Shown here: piece after piece, positions 7,773 to 16,103 of the stretch
Layout: the number at the start of each line of letters is the position of its first letter
Numbering within the stretch: position 1 is the first letter of the stretch
NCBI GenBank assembly: GCA_017447865.1
Contig: JAFSMO010000060.1
Location: 1-37,821 of the forward strand
Origin: Thermoguttaceae bacterium
Lineage (GTDB): Bacteria > Planctomycetota > Planctomycetia > Pirellulales > Thermoguttaceae
Reading direction: 5' to 3'
Length of the DNA stretch: 37,821 bases
Notes under the pieces: generated by a model
What the model was told of the DNA's origin: nothing
The model's input: only the letters and a program-made list of their open reading frames with translations
Database searches by the model: none
Translations under genes and position numbers: made by a program

Positions 7773-8099
7773 TCAGTCGATCCAGGTCTCCGCGTCCTCG
7801 ATATGATGCGTCAGATTGTACTTCTGGTCTTCTTCCGGAAACTTTTTGACCACGGCATAAAGACAGTCGATGAACGCCCTGCTCCGGGTTTTCCGTGCGA
7901 TGTCATCGAAGACCTCGGAGAGCCAGACGAACTCGTCCGCGGTGCACGTCTGACTTATAAACGCGATGGAATCCGTGATATTCTCCGCGATAAAAGAACT
8001 CATTCTTTCGTAGTAGTCGGCCAGACCAGCCTCCCACTCGCTATGGATCTGTTCACGTTCGGCGAGCAATTCGCGAAATCTGGCGTAATCAAACATCAT
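7773..8099 (-). CDS. Small acidic protein, tandem paralogue 2 (unknown family)
   Basis: A 108-residue cytosolic, mostly helical, acidic protein without a signal peptide. It shares a block with its neighbour: TADEFVWLSEVFDDIARKT, then FIDCLYAVVKKFPEE. No family is recognised. Its size, acidity and tandem arrangement would fit an immunity-type or adaptor protein, but no toxin gene is nearby, so this is only a thought. It lies 13 bp behind the paralogue and has GGAG 6 bases before the start, so the two are co-transcribed. It is convergent with the sigma factor gene. Confidence 0.75.
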   Translation of the reverse strand: MMFDYARFRELLAEREQIHSEWEAGLADYYERMSSFIAENITDSIAFISQTCTADEFVWLSEVFDDIARKTRSRAFIDCLYAVVKKFPEEDQKYNLTHHIEDAETWID

Positions 8100-8112
8100 T
8101 TCACTCCGGGGT

Positions 8113-8433
8113 TTACTTCAAATAAGACTCGGCAAAATGAATGGAATCCAGAACGTGATACGCTTCACATTCCTCGGGAAACTTTTTGGCCACACGATAT
8201 AGCGCCTGAATGAACTCTTTGCTTTGGGTGCGGCGCACAACATCCTCAAAGACTTCAGCGATCCAGGAAAACTCCTCCGCTGTGCACTCGTTCTCCAGAA
8301 ACTGGATCGTTTCGTCCATATTTCTCAAGAGCAGCTCCGTTTCTTCTTCCCAGGCTTTTTCGGTTCGAAAATCATCATTGGGATGGAGCTTCGAACGTCG
8401 TTCGAGTAATTGGCGCAGCTCTTCTGCCAGCAT
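8113..8433 (-). CDS. Small acidic protein, tandem paralogue 1 (unknown family)
   Basis: A 106-residue paralogue of the protein at 7773-8099. The shared core is TAEEFSWIAEVFEDVVRRT, then FIQALYRVAKKFPEE, with AESYL at the C-terminus against AETWI. The N-terminal halves have diverged, although both begin with a leucine-rich helix (MLAEELRQLLERRSKL; FRELLAEREQI). GAGGAA lies 5 bases before the ATG. It is first in the two-gene unit and is transcribed divergently from accD. Function unknown; gene reality is supported by duplication with conserved protein sequence. Confidence 0.78.
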   Translation of the reverse strand: MLAEELRQLLERRSKLHPNDDFRTEKAWEEETELLLRNMDETIQFLENECTAEEFSWIAEVFEDVVRRTQSKEFIQALYRVAKKFPEECEAYHVLDSIHFAESYLK

Positions 8434-8552
8434 TACTTCCTCATTTCTTTCATTGGTTTATGGATCATTCTGTACATGCCGACTACGTTTCAAACCAGCC
8501 GCGGGTTCTTTCGCACGATGAATTATTTTTCTTCACCCCTTTCCGCCCCCAC

Positions 8553-8580
8553 TTGTTTTTTTCGGAATATCGTCTATAAT
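8553..8580 (+). promoter_or_regulatory. Putative sigma70-like promoter for accD
   Basis: TTGTTT (8553-8558), 16-base spacer, TATAAT (8575-8580). The leader to the start codon is about 35 bases. Confidence 0.6.
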
Positions 8581-8620
8581 TCAGGAAAAGTATTTTCTTT
8601 TTCCCCGAACAGGCAGAAAA

Positions 8621-9466
8621 ATGGCAGATTCCAATTTGAGTCAGTGGCAGCAGTTGACAAATTCCCAGAAACGCGGCGTTCCGGAGGGCCTTTGGGTCCG
8701 GTGTCCCGGATGCGGTGAGACGATTTTCCGCAAAGAGATCGACGACAATTTCGGCGTTTGTCCCAAATGCGCCTACCACTGGTCCATCCCCGCCCGGACC
8801 CGAATCGCGCAGATCATCGACGACGGCACGTTCGAGGAGTGGGACGCCGACATGCACGGCCGCGACTTTCTCGGGTTCGTCGATAAAAAATCGTATGCCG
8901 AGCGGCTCGAATCGGAACAGAAGCGCAATCAGCTCAAAGACGCCGTGATCACCGGCACGGGCATGATCCGCGCGCGGCGTGTCGTGTTTGCCGTCACGGA
9001 CAGTAACTTCATGATGGGAAGCATGGGGAGCGTCGTAGGTGAAAAACTGACCCGAGCCGTCGAACGCGGAACCGAAATGGATCTGCCGGTCATCATCGTC
9101 AGCGGCACGGGCGGCGGCGCGCGTATGCAGGAAGGGATCGTCTCCCTGATGCAAATGGCCAAGATCTCGGCGGCCCTGGCCCGGCACGACGCGGCGGGCG
9201 GGCTGTTCATCTCGGTCCTGACCAACCCGACGATGGGCGGCGTGGCGGCGAGTTTCGCTTCGCTGGGCGACGTGACGTTTGCCGAGCCGAAAGCGCTGAT
9301 CGGCTTTGCCGGTCCACGCACGATCCAGGCCACGGTCAATGCCACACTGCCGGAAGGGTTTCAGACGAGCGAGTTTCTTCTCGCGCATGGCTACATTGAC
9401 CGCATCATCCGCCGTCAGGACCTGAAAACGGAAATCGCCCGCGCAATCGACTACTGCGGGAAGTAA
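8621..9466 (+). CDS. accD: Acetyl-CoA carboxylase carboxyltransferase subunit beta
   Basis: The beta subunit of the carboxyltransferase that moves carboxyl from biotin to acetyl-CoA, giving malonyl-CoA for fatty acid synthesis; it works with AccA. The 281-residue length is normal. The N-terminal zinc ribbon has Cys28, Cys31, Cys47 and Cys50. The crotonase-fold domain follows, with [12 protein letters not shown] and [16 protein letters not shown], both conserved in AccD. The gene has its own promoter. The neighbouring accA, accB and accC are not in the window. The start is the only one compatible with the N-terminal zinc ribbon. Confidence 0.96.
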   Translation: MADSNLSQWQQLTNSQKRGVPEGLWVRCPGCGETIFRKEIDDNFGVCPKCAYHWSIPARTRIAQIIDDGTFEEWDADMHGRDFLGFVDKKSYAERLESEQKRNQLKDAVITGTGMIRARRVVFAVTDSNFMMGSMGSVVGEKLTRAVERGTEMDLPVIIVSGTGGGARMQEGIVSLMQMAKISAALARHDAAGGLFISVLTNPTMGGVAASFASLGDVTFAEPKALIGFAGPRTIQATVNATLPEGFQTSEFLLAHGYIDRIIRRQDLKTEIARAIDYCGK

Positions 9467-9798
9467 ACGCTGCGCTTAATCAGGAATTAGGAATGCGGAA
9501 TGCGGAATTGGAACGACGCTTTCCGCGTCACCTCTGCTGATTTTGTAAAAAATATTCCCCCGCCTCTTGACTTTTTTTACACTTCGTGTTAAACTTATAT
9601 TAGTTGTTTTCAGGAAGAGACTTTTCTTGGTTCTTTTTTTGATTTAGTTCTTTTTAGTAGTCGTCATCTCCGAAAGTATGACGAAGACAGGAGGTTTACG
9701 TTAAAATCTGCACTTTCGGAATGTCCGCCGGGATTCCCCAATGCATCGCGAGCGGGCGAATCAGTCCAACTTTTCTTTAATTCATGGAGACTTATTTT
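9467..9798 (+). promoter_or_regulatory. Intergenic region with promoter and leader hairpin
   Basis: This 332-bp spacer contains, in order: a simple repeat tract GGAATTAGGAATGCGGAATG (about 9483 on); a putative promoter TTGACT (9567-9572), 17 bases, TAAACT (9590-9595); a leader hairpin TCGTCAT / ATGACGA (about 9662-9686); and an AGGAGG (near 9690) that precedes no good start codon. No gene is evident. Confidence 0.4.
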
Positions 9799-12108
9799 AT
9801 GTTACGTTTTTTGATCCCATTAACCATGTCAACGGCCGTCCCTAAACCCACAAGCCGGGAATCTTTTCGGTGGGAAGGGAAACAAATCGACCGGTTCATC
9901 GGCGAGGAAACCGAGGTGGTGATTCCAGAAGGTGCGGAGGTCATTACCTTCCGAATGTTCAAGGACGCCCCGCGATTGAAGTCCGTCGTCATTCCCGACG
10001 GAGTGAAGACGATCAAATTCGAGGCCTTCAGTAATTGTGAATCCCTGACGAAAGTCGTCATTCCCGACAGCGTGGAGAAGATCGACCCTGGCGCGTTTAT
10101 TAATTGTCCGGCCCTGAAAAAATGGTCTATTTCCCCGACTCATCCTTTTTTCAAAAGCCAAGGGGCCGCGCTGCTGAGCAAAGACGGCAAGACCCTCATG
10201 AACCTGTTGAACGTCGGGGAAGAATACCAGATCCCCAAAGGGGTGACACGGATCGGAGAAAGGGCGTTCCAGGACTGTACGTCCCTGAAGTCCATCGTGA
10301 TCCCCGAGGGCGTGACCGAGATCGGCCCATGGGCGTTCAACCACTGTGATTCTCTGGAGTCGGTCACGATCCCCGACAGTGTGGAGACGATCGGAGAAGC
10401 CGCGTTTAGAAGCTGCCCCAACTTGTATGAGTGGGTCATTTCCCCCACAAACCCCCATTTCAAAACGGATGGAATGGGTTTGCTTACCAAAAACGGCGAA
10501 AAACTGGTTGCCTGCGTGGGAACGATCACAAAATACAAGATCCCCAAAGGTGTGAAGGAAATCGCGGAAGGGGTATTTGCCCGGAACGAATTCCTGAAAT
10601 CCGTCGTCATTCCGGAGGGCGTGACGAAAATCGGGCAATACATGTTCGACAACTGTACCTCTCTGAAGTCCGTGGTCCTTCCCGAAAGTGTGAGGACGAT
10701 CGAAGAACATGCGTTTTTCTGCTGCACTTCCCTGACCTCCATTGCCATTCCCGAAAATGTCCGGAAAATTGGGTTTTGTGCGTTCAGCAGGTGTGAATCC
10801 CTGACCTCCGTCACCATCCCCGCAAACGTTACGACCATTGAGGATATTGCGTTTGCAGATTGCCAATCCTTACGGTCCGTCGTCATTTCTGAGGGCGTGA
10901 AAACCATTGGGAAAATGGCATTCTCGATCTGCCAATCATTGAAATCGATCACGATTTCCGATGGCGTGAAAACCATTGGGGATGACGCATTCTCGTACTG
11001 CCAGGCATTGGAATCGATCGTCATTCCCAACAGTGTAACAAGGATCGGCAAAAACGCGTTCGAGTCCTGTAAATCCCTCCAGAAGGTCGTCCTTCCCGAA
11101 GGCATCACGAAGATCAATGACTCCACGTTCAAGAATTGCAGCTTGCTGTCCTCGGTCGTCATTCCCGAAGGCGTGACCAAAATCGGCGCGAACGCATTCG
11201 AGGACTGCGAATACCTGAAGAAAGTCGTCCTCCCCGAAGGCTTGACCGAAATCGGGGAAAACGCTTTCGGCGGCTGTTTTTCTTTGAAGTCCGTGGAGAT
11301 TCCCGACAGTCTGGAGAAAATCGGGGTCCAGGCGTTCGCCTGGTGCGCGGAACTGAAACGGTGGAAAATCTCACCGACCCACCCGCATTTCAAAAGCCAC
11401 GGCCCCGGACTGCTGACCAAAGACGGCCAAAAATTGATCGCCTGCCTGGACACCAAAAAGTACCGGATCCCCGAAGGTGTGACCCAAATCGAGCCTTTCG
11501 CGTTTGGCGGATGTTCCTCTTTGACCTCACTCGTCCTTCCTGAGGGCTTGAGGGAGATCGGAGACTGCGCGTTCGAGTTCACTTCCTTAACGTCCCTGAC
11601 CATTCCCAAGAGCGCAACGATCAAAAGAAACTCATTTCGTCACGGCTCGGCCCTGCGGCAAATCATCCTCTCGCCCGACCATCCGAAATATCGGAGCGAC
11701 GGAGGCTGTTTGCTGACCAAAAACGGGAAAAAACTGTTTATGTGCCTGGAAGGTGTTAAAGAATGTCGGGTCCCGGACGGCGTAACCGTGATCGAGGACT
11801 ATGCGTTCCGTAGCTGCGACTCCCTGAAAACCCTCATCCTGCCTGAGAGCCTCACAAAAATCGGACGCTGTACGTTCTGGCTCTGCGAATCCCTGAAATC
11901 GGTCGTCATTCCGGATGGTGTGACCACGATCGGAGCGTACTCGTTCGCGGGCTGCCGGGAGTTGACCTCCGTCACCCTTTCCCAAAATGTTACCGAAATC
12001 GGCGAAGAGGCGTTCATCGGCTATCCGAAACTGACGATCCACGCCCCGGCAGGGTCCGAGGCCGAGAAGTTCGCCAGAGAACACAAAATCTCGTTTGAAG
12101 CCCGTTAG
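9799..12108 (+). CDS. BspA-like leucine-rich-repeat protein 1
   Basis: A 769-residue protein made almost wholly of LRR_5 (BspA/Treponema pallidum type) repeats of about 23 residues, consensus I-x-x-x-A-F-x-x-C-x-S-L-K-S-V-V-I-P-x-G-V-T-x. Four non-LRR islands of the form SPTHPxFKSxGxxLLTKDGK...IPKGV interrupt them, and a C-terminal cap ends in GSEAEKFAREHKISF. Such proteins usually act in surface adhesion or binding. The start at 9799 was chosen for GGAG 9 bases upstream and because MLRFLIPL aligns with the paralogue at 35869. Compared with that paralogue, about seven hydrophobic residues of the signal peptide core are missing, so export is uncertain. An ATG at 9784 lacks a ribosome site. Confidence 0.88.
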   Translation: MLRFLIPLTMSTAVPKPTSRESFRWEGKQIDRFIGEETEVVIPEGAEVITFRMFKDAPRLKSVVIPDGVKTIKFEAFSNCESLTKVVIPDSVEKIDPGAFINCPALKKWSISPTHPFFKSQGAALLSKDGKTLMNLLNVGEEYQIPKGVTRIGERAFQDCTSLKSIVIPEGVTEIGPWAFNHCDSLESVTIPDSVETIGEAAFRSCPNLYEWVISPTNPHFKTDGMGLLTKNGEKLVACVGTITKYKIPKGVKEIAEGVFARNEFLKSVVIPEGVTKIGQYMFDNCTSLKSVVLPESVRTIEEHAFFCCTSLTSIAIPENVRKIGFCAFSRCESLTSVTIPANVTTIEDIAFADCQSLRSVVISEGVKTIGKMAFSICQSLKSITISDGVKTIGDDAFSYCQALESIVIPNSVTRIGKNAFESCKSLQKVVLPEGITKINDSTFKNCSLLSSVVIPEGVTKIGANAFEDCEYLKKVVLPEGLTEIGENAFGGCFSLKSVEIPDSLEKIGVQAFAWCAELKRWKISPTHPHFKSHGPGLLTKDGQKLIACLDTKKYRIPEGVTQIEPFAFGGCSSLTSLVLPEGLREIGDCAFEFTSLTSLTIPKSATIKRNSFRHGSALRQIILSPDHPKYRSDGGCLLTKNGKKLFMCLEGVKECRVPDGVTVIEDYAFRSCDSLKTLILPESLTKIGRCTFWLCESLKSVVIPDGVTTIGAYSFAGCRELTSVTLSQNVTEIGEEAFIGYPKLTIHAPAGSEAEKFAREHKISFEAR

Positions 12109-12115
12109 ACGCACG

Positions 12116-12176
12116 GGGGACGGCGCTCCCAGCACCAATTCAAGAAATCATATTGAACGCTGGAAATGCCGTCCCC
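12116..12176. terminator. Long hairpin between the LRR and beta-helix genes
   Basis: The outer stem is GGGGACGGC (12116-12124) / GCCGTCCCC (12168-12176). An internal loop of 4+4 bases follows, then CCAGC / GCTGG and an inner TTCAA / TTGAA. There is no T-tract after it, so it may be a processing or Rho-dependent structure rather than an intrinsic terminator. It starts 7 bp after the stop. Confidence 0.5.
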
Positions 12177-12193
12177 GTAGTATATCCTCCCCC

Positions 12194-12222
12194 TTGTAAA
12201 ACATCTCATTTTGTGATAAAAT
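12194..12222 (+). promoter_or_regulatory. Putative sigma70-like promoter for the beta-helix gene
   Basis: TTGTAA (12194-12199), 17 bases, TAAAAT (12217-12222), about 35 bases before the start, with a strong GGAGGGGGA ribosome site. Confidence 0.6.
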
Positions 12223-12264
12223 ATTAGAAAATGCTTTTTTTCTTCATTCCCGGAGGGGGACCCA

Positions 12265-13716
12265 ATGCGCCGTTTTTTACTTTTATTGATCCCGTTCATT
12301 CTCATTCAGATTTCGTGTACCCGAACGAAGCCAATCCAAGTGGTGGTTCCTGATAATTCCCCGTCCATTGAAGATGCCTATGCCAAGGCAAAAGATGGAG
12401 GAGTCATTACGATCAAGCCGGGAAAATACGAGCTTTTAGAGACTCTGGTAATTGACCGGGATGTCACATTCCGCGGTGAGACGGGAAACCCGGAAGATGT
12501 CGTGATCGACTGTCCGAATTCGGACGGGTTCAAGATTTCCGGCGGAAGTCCCTCATTCCAAAATCTTTCTGTCTGCTGCAGCGCTGAAGATTGTAATGGC
12601 TTTTACATCATCGGCGGTACACCCAAACTTTTCCACTGTATTATCACCTCCCGAAAGTCTGTCGGGATGGGTATCACCGGAAAAGAGACCGTTCCCGTAG
12701 TGGAGAACTGTGTCATAAAAAACTGCAGTGATGCCGGCGTGATCGTTGAAAAGGAAAGCCGCGCCCAGTTCCGGGAATGTGACTTCCATGGAAACAATTT
12801 GGCGGGAATCGGAGTACGGGAATTGGGGAATCCAATCGTCACCGAGTGCAAATTCCATGACCAGAAACAGACTGGTGTGATCATCTATCAAAATGGCCGC
12901 GGCGAGTTTAAAGACTGCGATATTTACGAAAACGAGGAGTTGGGAATCGGAGTACGCGAATCGGGAAATCCGACTTTCGCCGGGTGCAAAATCCACGACC
13001 AGAAACAGAACGGTGTGTCCGTCTATCAGAAAGGCCGGGGCGAGTTCAGCGACTGTGACATTTACGAAAACAAAAAGGTGGGGATCCACGTGGAGGATTT
13101 GGCAAATCCAACCTTCACCAGCTGCAAGATTCACGGCCAAAAAGAGAATGGCGTGCTGGTCACGAAGGAAGGCCTTGGCGAGTTCTTCAGCTGCGACATT
13201 TACGGAAACAGGATGCCGGGGATCTGTGTGCAGGACTCGGGAAATCCAATCGTTTCCAAATGCAGGATCCATGACGGAAAAGATGCCGGGGTGACCATCC
13301 AAAAGGATGGAACCGGCTCGTTCAGTGACTGTGACATTTACGGTAACGCGATGTCGGGAATCTATGTGGTTGACTCGGGAAATCCAACCGTCACCGGGTG
13401 TAAGATCCATGATGGGAAAAATTCCGGTGTGGTCATTTATCAGAAAGGCTGCGGCACTTTCACCGACTGCGAAATTTACAGAAACACCAACCCGGGAATC
13501 GGGATCATCGACTCGGGTGAAGTAACGGTTACCGGGTGCAATATTCATGATGGGAAAAATTCCGGTGTGCTCATTGGCAGTAAAGGGTCGGGGACGTTTA
13601 ATAATAATACCCTGTCAGAAAATTACCATGAAGGAAAACTTTCTAACTGGGCGTTCCATGACGAAGCCGGCGAGGTGAAAGGCTCGGGCAATACGCCTGA
13701 GATCCCTGAAGACTAA
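12265..13716 (+). CDS. Secreted right-handed beta-helix protein with six 46-residue repeats
   Basis: A 483-residue exported protein. The signal peptide MRRFLLLLIPFILIQISC may be a lipoprotein signal (Cys18), although Gln at -3 is unusual. Residues about 35-168 form a pectate-lyase-like entry (SIEDAYAKAKDGGVITIKPG). From Phe169 to residue 444 there are six tandem 46-residue repeats without gaps, each giving two coils: FSDCDIYGNxxxGIxV, then SGNPTVTxCKIHDGKNSGV. This is the parallel beta-helix (NosD/CASH, Beta_helix) fold and strongly resembles the helix domain of eukaryotic FBXO11. No catalytic residues can be assigned; binding of carbohydrate or surface polymer is possible. GGAGGGGGA precedes the ATG. 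It is adjacent to, but has a separate promoter from, the LRR gene. Confidence 0.85.
   Translation: MRRFLLLLIPFILIQISCTRTKPIQVVVPDNSPSIEDAYAKAKDGGVITIKPGKYELLETLVIDRDVTFRGETGNPEDVVIDCPNSDGFKISGGSPSFQNLSVCCSAEDCNGFYIIGGTPKLFHCIITSRKSVGMGITGKETVPVVENCVIKNCSDAGVIVEKESRAQFRECDFHGNNLAGIGVRELGNPIVTECKFHDQKQTGVIIYQNGRGEFKDCDIYENEELGIGVRESGNPTFAGCKIHDQKQNGVSVYQKGRGEFSDCDIYENKKVGIHVEDLANPTFTSCKIHGQKENGVLVTKEGLGEFFSCDIYGNRMPGICVQDSGNPIVSKCRIHDGKDAGVTIQKDGTGSFSDCDIYGNAMSGIYVVDSGNPTVTGCKIHDGKNSGVVIYQKGCGTFTDCEIYRNTNPGIGIIDSGEVTVTGCNIHDGKNSGVLIGSKGSGTFNNNTLSENYHEGKLSNWAFHDEAGEVKGSGNTPEIPED
12769..13596 (+). repeat. Six in-frame tandem 138-bp repeats in the beta-helix gene
   Basis: The period is exactly 46 codons. 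Repeats 5 and 6 share long stretches at the DNA level (for example tgatgggaaaaattccggtg at about 13411 and 13549), which suggests recent duplication. The count could vary between strains. Confidence 0.85.
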
Positions 13717-13753
13717 TTCCGCATTACGATTTTTACCGCCTAAAGAGTTTTTT

Positions 13754-14554
13754 ATGCTTTTCGACACTCACTGCCACCTTGATGATGAAGCCTTTTCCGG
13801 GGACGTTTCCTCGGTCGTCGCGGCCGCCAAAGCCGCCGGCGTGGAGCTGATGCTCACTCAGGGGACCACGATCAGTTCGTCGCTCGACAGCATCGCGCTG
13901 GCCGAGGCTTTTTCGGGCGTTTATGCGGCCGTGGCCATTCATCCGAACTGTCTGATGGAAGAGATCCCGCAGTTCGGCTCCGTGGACGCTTTTCTCGAGA
14001 TATTCACGAAAATGGCCGAAAACCCGAAAGTCCGCGCGATTGGCGAGACGGGCCTGGACCTTTACTGGGACGATACGCCGCTGGAGATCCAGAAGAAATT
14101 CCTCGCCGCCCACTACGAGCTGGCGCGCCGGACGAAACTCCCGGTCATCATCCACTGCCGGGACGCGGAAGCGCCGCTTCTGGAAGTGACCCGGGCCGAC
14201 TTTGCGGCGAACGGCCCCGTCTCGGGCGTGATCCATTCGTTCAGCGGTGACTCGGAATTTCTGGCCGCGTGCCTGGCGCTTGGCTTCCACATCAGTTACT
14301 CGGGGAGCGTGACGTTCACGAACAAAAAGTTCGACGCCCTGCGCGAAACGGTGCCGCTCGTTCCGGCGGACAAAATTCTGGTCGAGACGGACAGTCCGTA
14401 CCTGGCGCCGATGCCGTACCGCGGAAAAGTCAAGAGAAACTCGCCCGAGCTGGTCGTCCACACGGCCCGATTCCTCGCCGGGGAACGATGCGTCCCGGAA
14501 GAGAAGTTTTTCGAACAGACCACAGAAAACGCGAAGAAACTCTTCGGGATTTAA
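13754..14554 (+). CDS. tatD: TatD family metal-dependent deoxyribonuclease
   Basis: A cytosolic TIM-barrel hydrolase with DNase activity in characterised members; in vivo roles include DNA repair and quality control. Of 266 residues, metal ligands are visible as His6 and His8 (DTHCHLD), Glu98 (IGETGLD), His134 (IIHCRD), His161 (IHSFSG) and Asp213 (ETDSPYL), all in the expected order. AAAGAG lies upstream of the ATG. It ends against a bidirectional terminator and faces the trx-folE-fabZ operon. Confidence 0.93.
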   Translation: MLFDTHCHLDDEAFSGDVSSVVAAAKAAGVELMLTQGTTISSSLDSIALAEAFSGVYAAVAIHPNCLMEEIPQFGSVDAFLEIFTKMAENPKVRAIGETGLDLYWDDTPLEIQKKFLAAHYELARRTKLPVIIHCRDAEAPLLEVTRADFAANGPVSGVIHSFSGDSEFLAACLALGFHISYSGSVTFTNKKFDALRETVPLVPADKILVETDSPYLAPMPYRGKVKRNSPELVVHTARFLAGERCVPEEKFFEQTTENAKKLFGI

Positions 14555-14585
14555 AAAGAGTTCCAACCCGCTTGAGTTGGAACTC
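14553..14585. terminator. Terminator between tatD and fabZ (best on the minus strand)
   Basis: A perfect 10-bp stem, GAGTTCCAAC / GTTGGAACTC, with an 8-base loop. On the minus strand it is followed by TTTTTAAA, a good intrinsic terminator for the fabZ operon. On the plus strand the tail is ATTCTCCTCATTATT, weaker for tatD. Confidence 0.8.
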
Positions 14586-14593
14586 ATTCTCCT

Positions 14594-14646
14594 CATTATT
14601 CGTTATTCGTTCTTCATTATTCGTTATTCGTTCTTCATTATTCGTT
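14594..14646. repeat. Tandem 21-bp simple repeat, 2.5 copies
   Basis: The unit CATTATTCGTTATTCGTTCTT occurs at 14594 and 14615, with a partial third copy from 14636 that runs into the last codons of the fabZ-like gene (stop at 14638). It is a likely slippage-prone tract. Confidence 0.75.
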
Positions 14647-15084
14647 CGTCTTTTCGACCATCATGACGGTGAATTTGAGTTTCGCCGCCATTTTGCCGTT
14701 CACGGTCACGGTGCCGGCCATCTGGAACGCGTTCGCGTAAGCGTCTTCCAGCACGTCCGTGATCTCGACCGTGTCCCCCGGACGGACGGTCTGACGGAAC
14801 CGAATGTCCGTCATTTTCGCCACGACGGGCATTTTGCCCTCAAACGTCTTTTCAGCCGTTTCCATCCGCTTTTTCAGAAAGACCGCACCGGTCTGGAGGG
14901 CCGCCTCGCAAAGCAGCACGCCCGGAACCAGCGGAAAGTCGGGGTAGTGCCCCTGAAAAAACGCCTCCGCGCCCGTGAACGTTTTGCGGCAAACGATTTG
15001 CGCGTCCGTCACCTCGACGATCTCGTCCACGAAAAGAAACGGATCCCGATGCGGAATCGCGGCCATGACTTCTTCACGATCCAT
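14638..15084 (-). CDS. fabZ: 3-hydroxyacyl-ACP dehydratase (FabZ-like)
   Basis: A hotdog-fold dehydratase that removes water from 3-hydroxyacyl-ACP in fatty acid elongation. Of 148 residues, IPHRDPFLFVDEI at 10-22 is the family start. The catalytic pair is His46 (FFQGHYPDFPLVPG) and Glu60 (LLCEAALQ), with the expected 14-residue separation. It is third in the operon trx-folE-fabZ, with its start 5 bp from the folE stop. It could alternatively belong to a FabA/Z-like secondary pathway, because acc genes other than accD and the fab cluster are not adjacent. Confidence 0.87.
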   Translation of the reverse strand: MDREEVMAAIPHRDPFLFVDEIVEVTDAQIVCRKTFTGAEAFFQGHYPDFPLVPGVLLCEAALQTGAVFLKKRMETAEKTFEGKMPVVAKMTDIRFRQTVRPGDTVEITDVLEDAYANAFQMAGTVTVNGKMAAKLKFTVMMVEKTNE

Positions 15085-15088
15085 GCGT

Positions 15089-15709
15089 TTACTCCATGAA
15101 ACTCAGCGTTGGGGTCCCTTTTCCATTGACCAGCGACATGAACTCGGCCCGGGTCCTTGCATCCTTGAGGAAACTTCCGCGCATGGCCGAAGTGACGCAC
15201 GTCGCGCCGGGTTTCCGGATGCCGCGGATCGCCATGCAGGTGTGCAGAGCCTCCACCACGACGCCGACGCCGCTCGCGTCCAGTTCGCTCATCAGAAGGT
15301 CCGCGATGGTGGCGGTCATGCGCTCCTGCACCTGCGGGCGCTGGGAAACGACCTCCACGACGCGCGCCAGCTTGCTCAGCCCGATGATCTTCCCGTTCGG
15401 CAAGTACCCGATGTGGACCTTCCCCATGAACGGGAGGAAGTGGTGCTCGCACATGCTGTTGAACGAAATGTCACGCACGATGACGATTTCGTTGTAGTTC
15501 TCGGTGAAGTATTTGTGCAGGTGGATCCTCGGATCCACGCGCAGACCCTGGAACATTTCGGCGTACATTTTCGCGACGCGGCGAGGGGTTTCCTGCAGGC
15601 CCTCACGATCCGGGTCCTCCCCGACTGCGATGAGGATCTCCCGAAACGCCCGCTCGATCCGTTTCAGATCGACCGGTTTTTCGACGGTTCTTTCCAGTTC
15701 TTCTGACAT
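15089..15709 (-). CDS. folE: GTP cyclohydrolase I
   Basis: Converts GTP to 7,8-dihydroneopterin triphosphate, the first step of folate (and queuosine or pterin) synthesis. The protein has 206 residues in the normal homodecamer-forming family. Zinc ligands are Cys87, His90 (MCEHHFLPF) and Cys158 (HTCMAIRG). The [16 protein letters not shown] and [11 protein letters not shown] blocks are typical. ATG 15709 was chosen because GAGGGG lies 6 bases upstream; an ATG at 15739 would overlap the thioredoxin gene. It is the middle gene of the operon, 13 bp after trx. Confidence 0.95.
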   Translation of the reverse strand: MSEELERTVEKPVDLKRIERAFREILIAVGEDPDREGLQETPRRVAKMYAEMFQGLRVDPRIHLHKYFTENYNEIVIVRDISFNSMCEHHFLPFMGKVHIGYLPNGKIIGLSKLARVVEVVSQRPQVQERMTATIADLLMSELDASGVGVVVEALHTCMAIRGIRKPGATCVTSAMRGSFLKDARTRAEFMSLVNGKGTPTLSFME

Positions 15710-15722
15710 TTGGTCCCCTCGA

Positions 15723-16046
15723 TCAGGCGTTTTCATCAATGACCGACTGCAGTTTGGTCTTGGACTGAACGCCCATGAGCTGCTCGATCAGGTCGCCGTT
15801 TTTGAAGACGAGGATCGTCGGGATCGTCGTGATGCCGTAGTGGTTCGCGACGTCATCCGACTCAGCAATGTCGACTTTCACGACCTTGGCGCGGCCTTCG
15901 TTCGCGGTCGCAACAGCGTCCAGCACCGGCGCCAGAGCCCGGCACGGCGCGCAGCCCGGCCCCCAGAAATCCACCAGGACGACGCCCGCGTATTCGAGTA
16001 CTTCTTTGACGAAATTATCGGAATTGACCTGCAGAGCTTTTCCCAT
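15723..16046 (-). CDS. trxA: Thioredoxin with a CAPC active site
   Basis: A 107-residue cytosolic dithiol oxidoreductase. The fold and spacing match E. coli thioredoxin: the active site is at 32-35 and cis-Pro76 is in TTIPT. The redox motif reads WGPGCAPCR instead of WCGPCK: Gly33 of CGPC is Ala, and the preceding Trp31 is Gly. Both changes should alter redox potential or partner choice. It is the first gene of the trx-folE-fabZ operon, with a strong promoter at 16104-16131. Confidence 0.93.
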   Translation of the reverse strand: MGKALQVNSDNFVKEVLEYAGVVLVDFWGPGCAPCRALAPVLDAVATANEGRAKVVKVDIAESDDVANHYGITTIPTILVFKNGDLIEQLMGVQSKTKLQSVIDENA

Positions 16047-16103
16047 TTTGGTTCAAACCTTTCAGACTAGTGTTTTCGATTGACTGACCTAAAATTTTTC
16101 TTC

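Noticed and set aside
9721..9780. 19-codon ORF in the leader of BspA-like 1
   Set aside because: The nearest AGGAGG is about 25 bases away and the peptide has no features.
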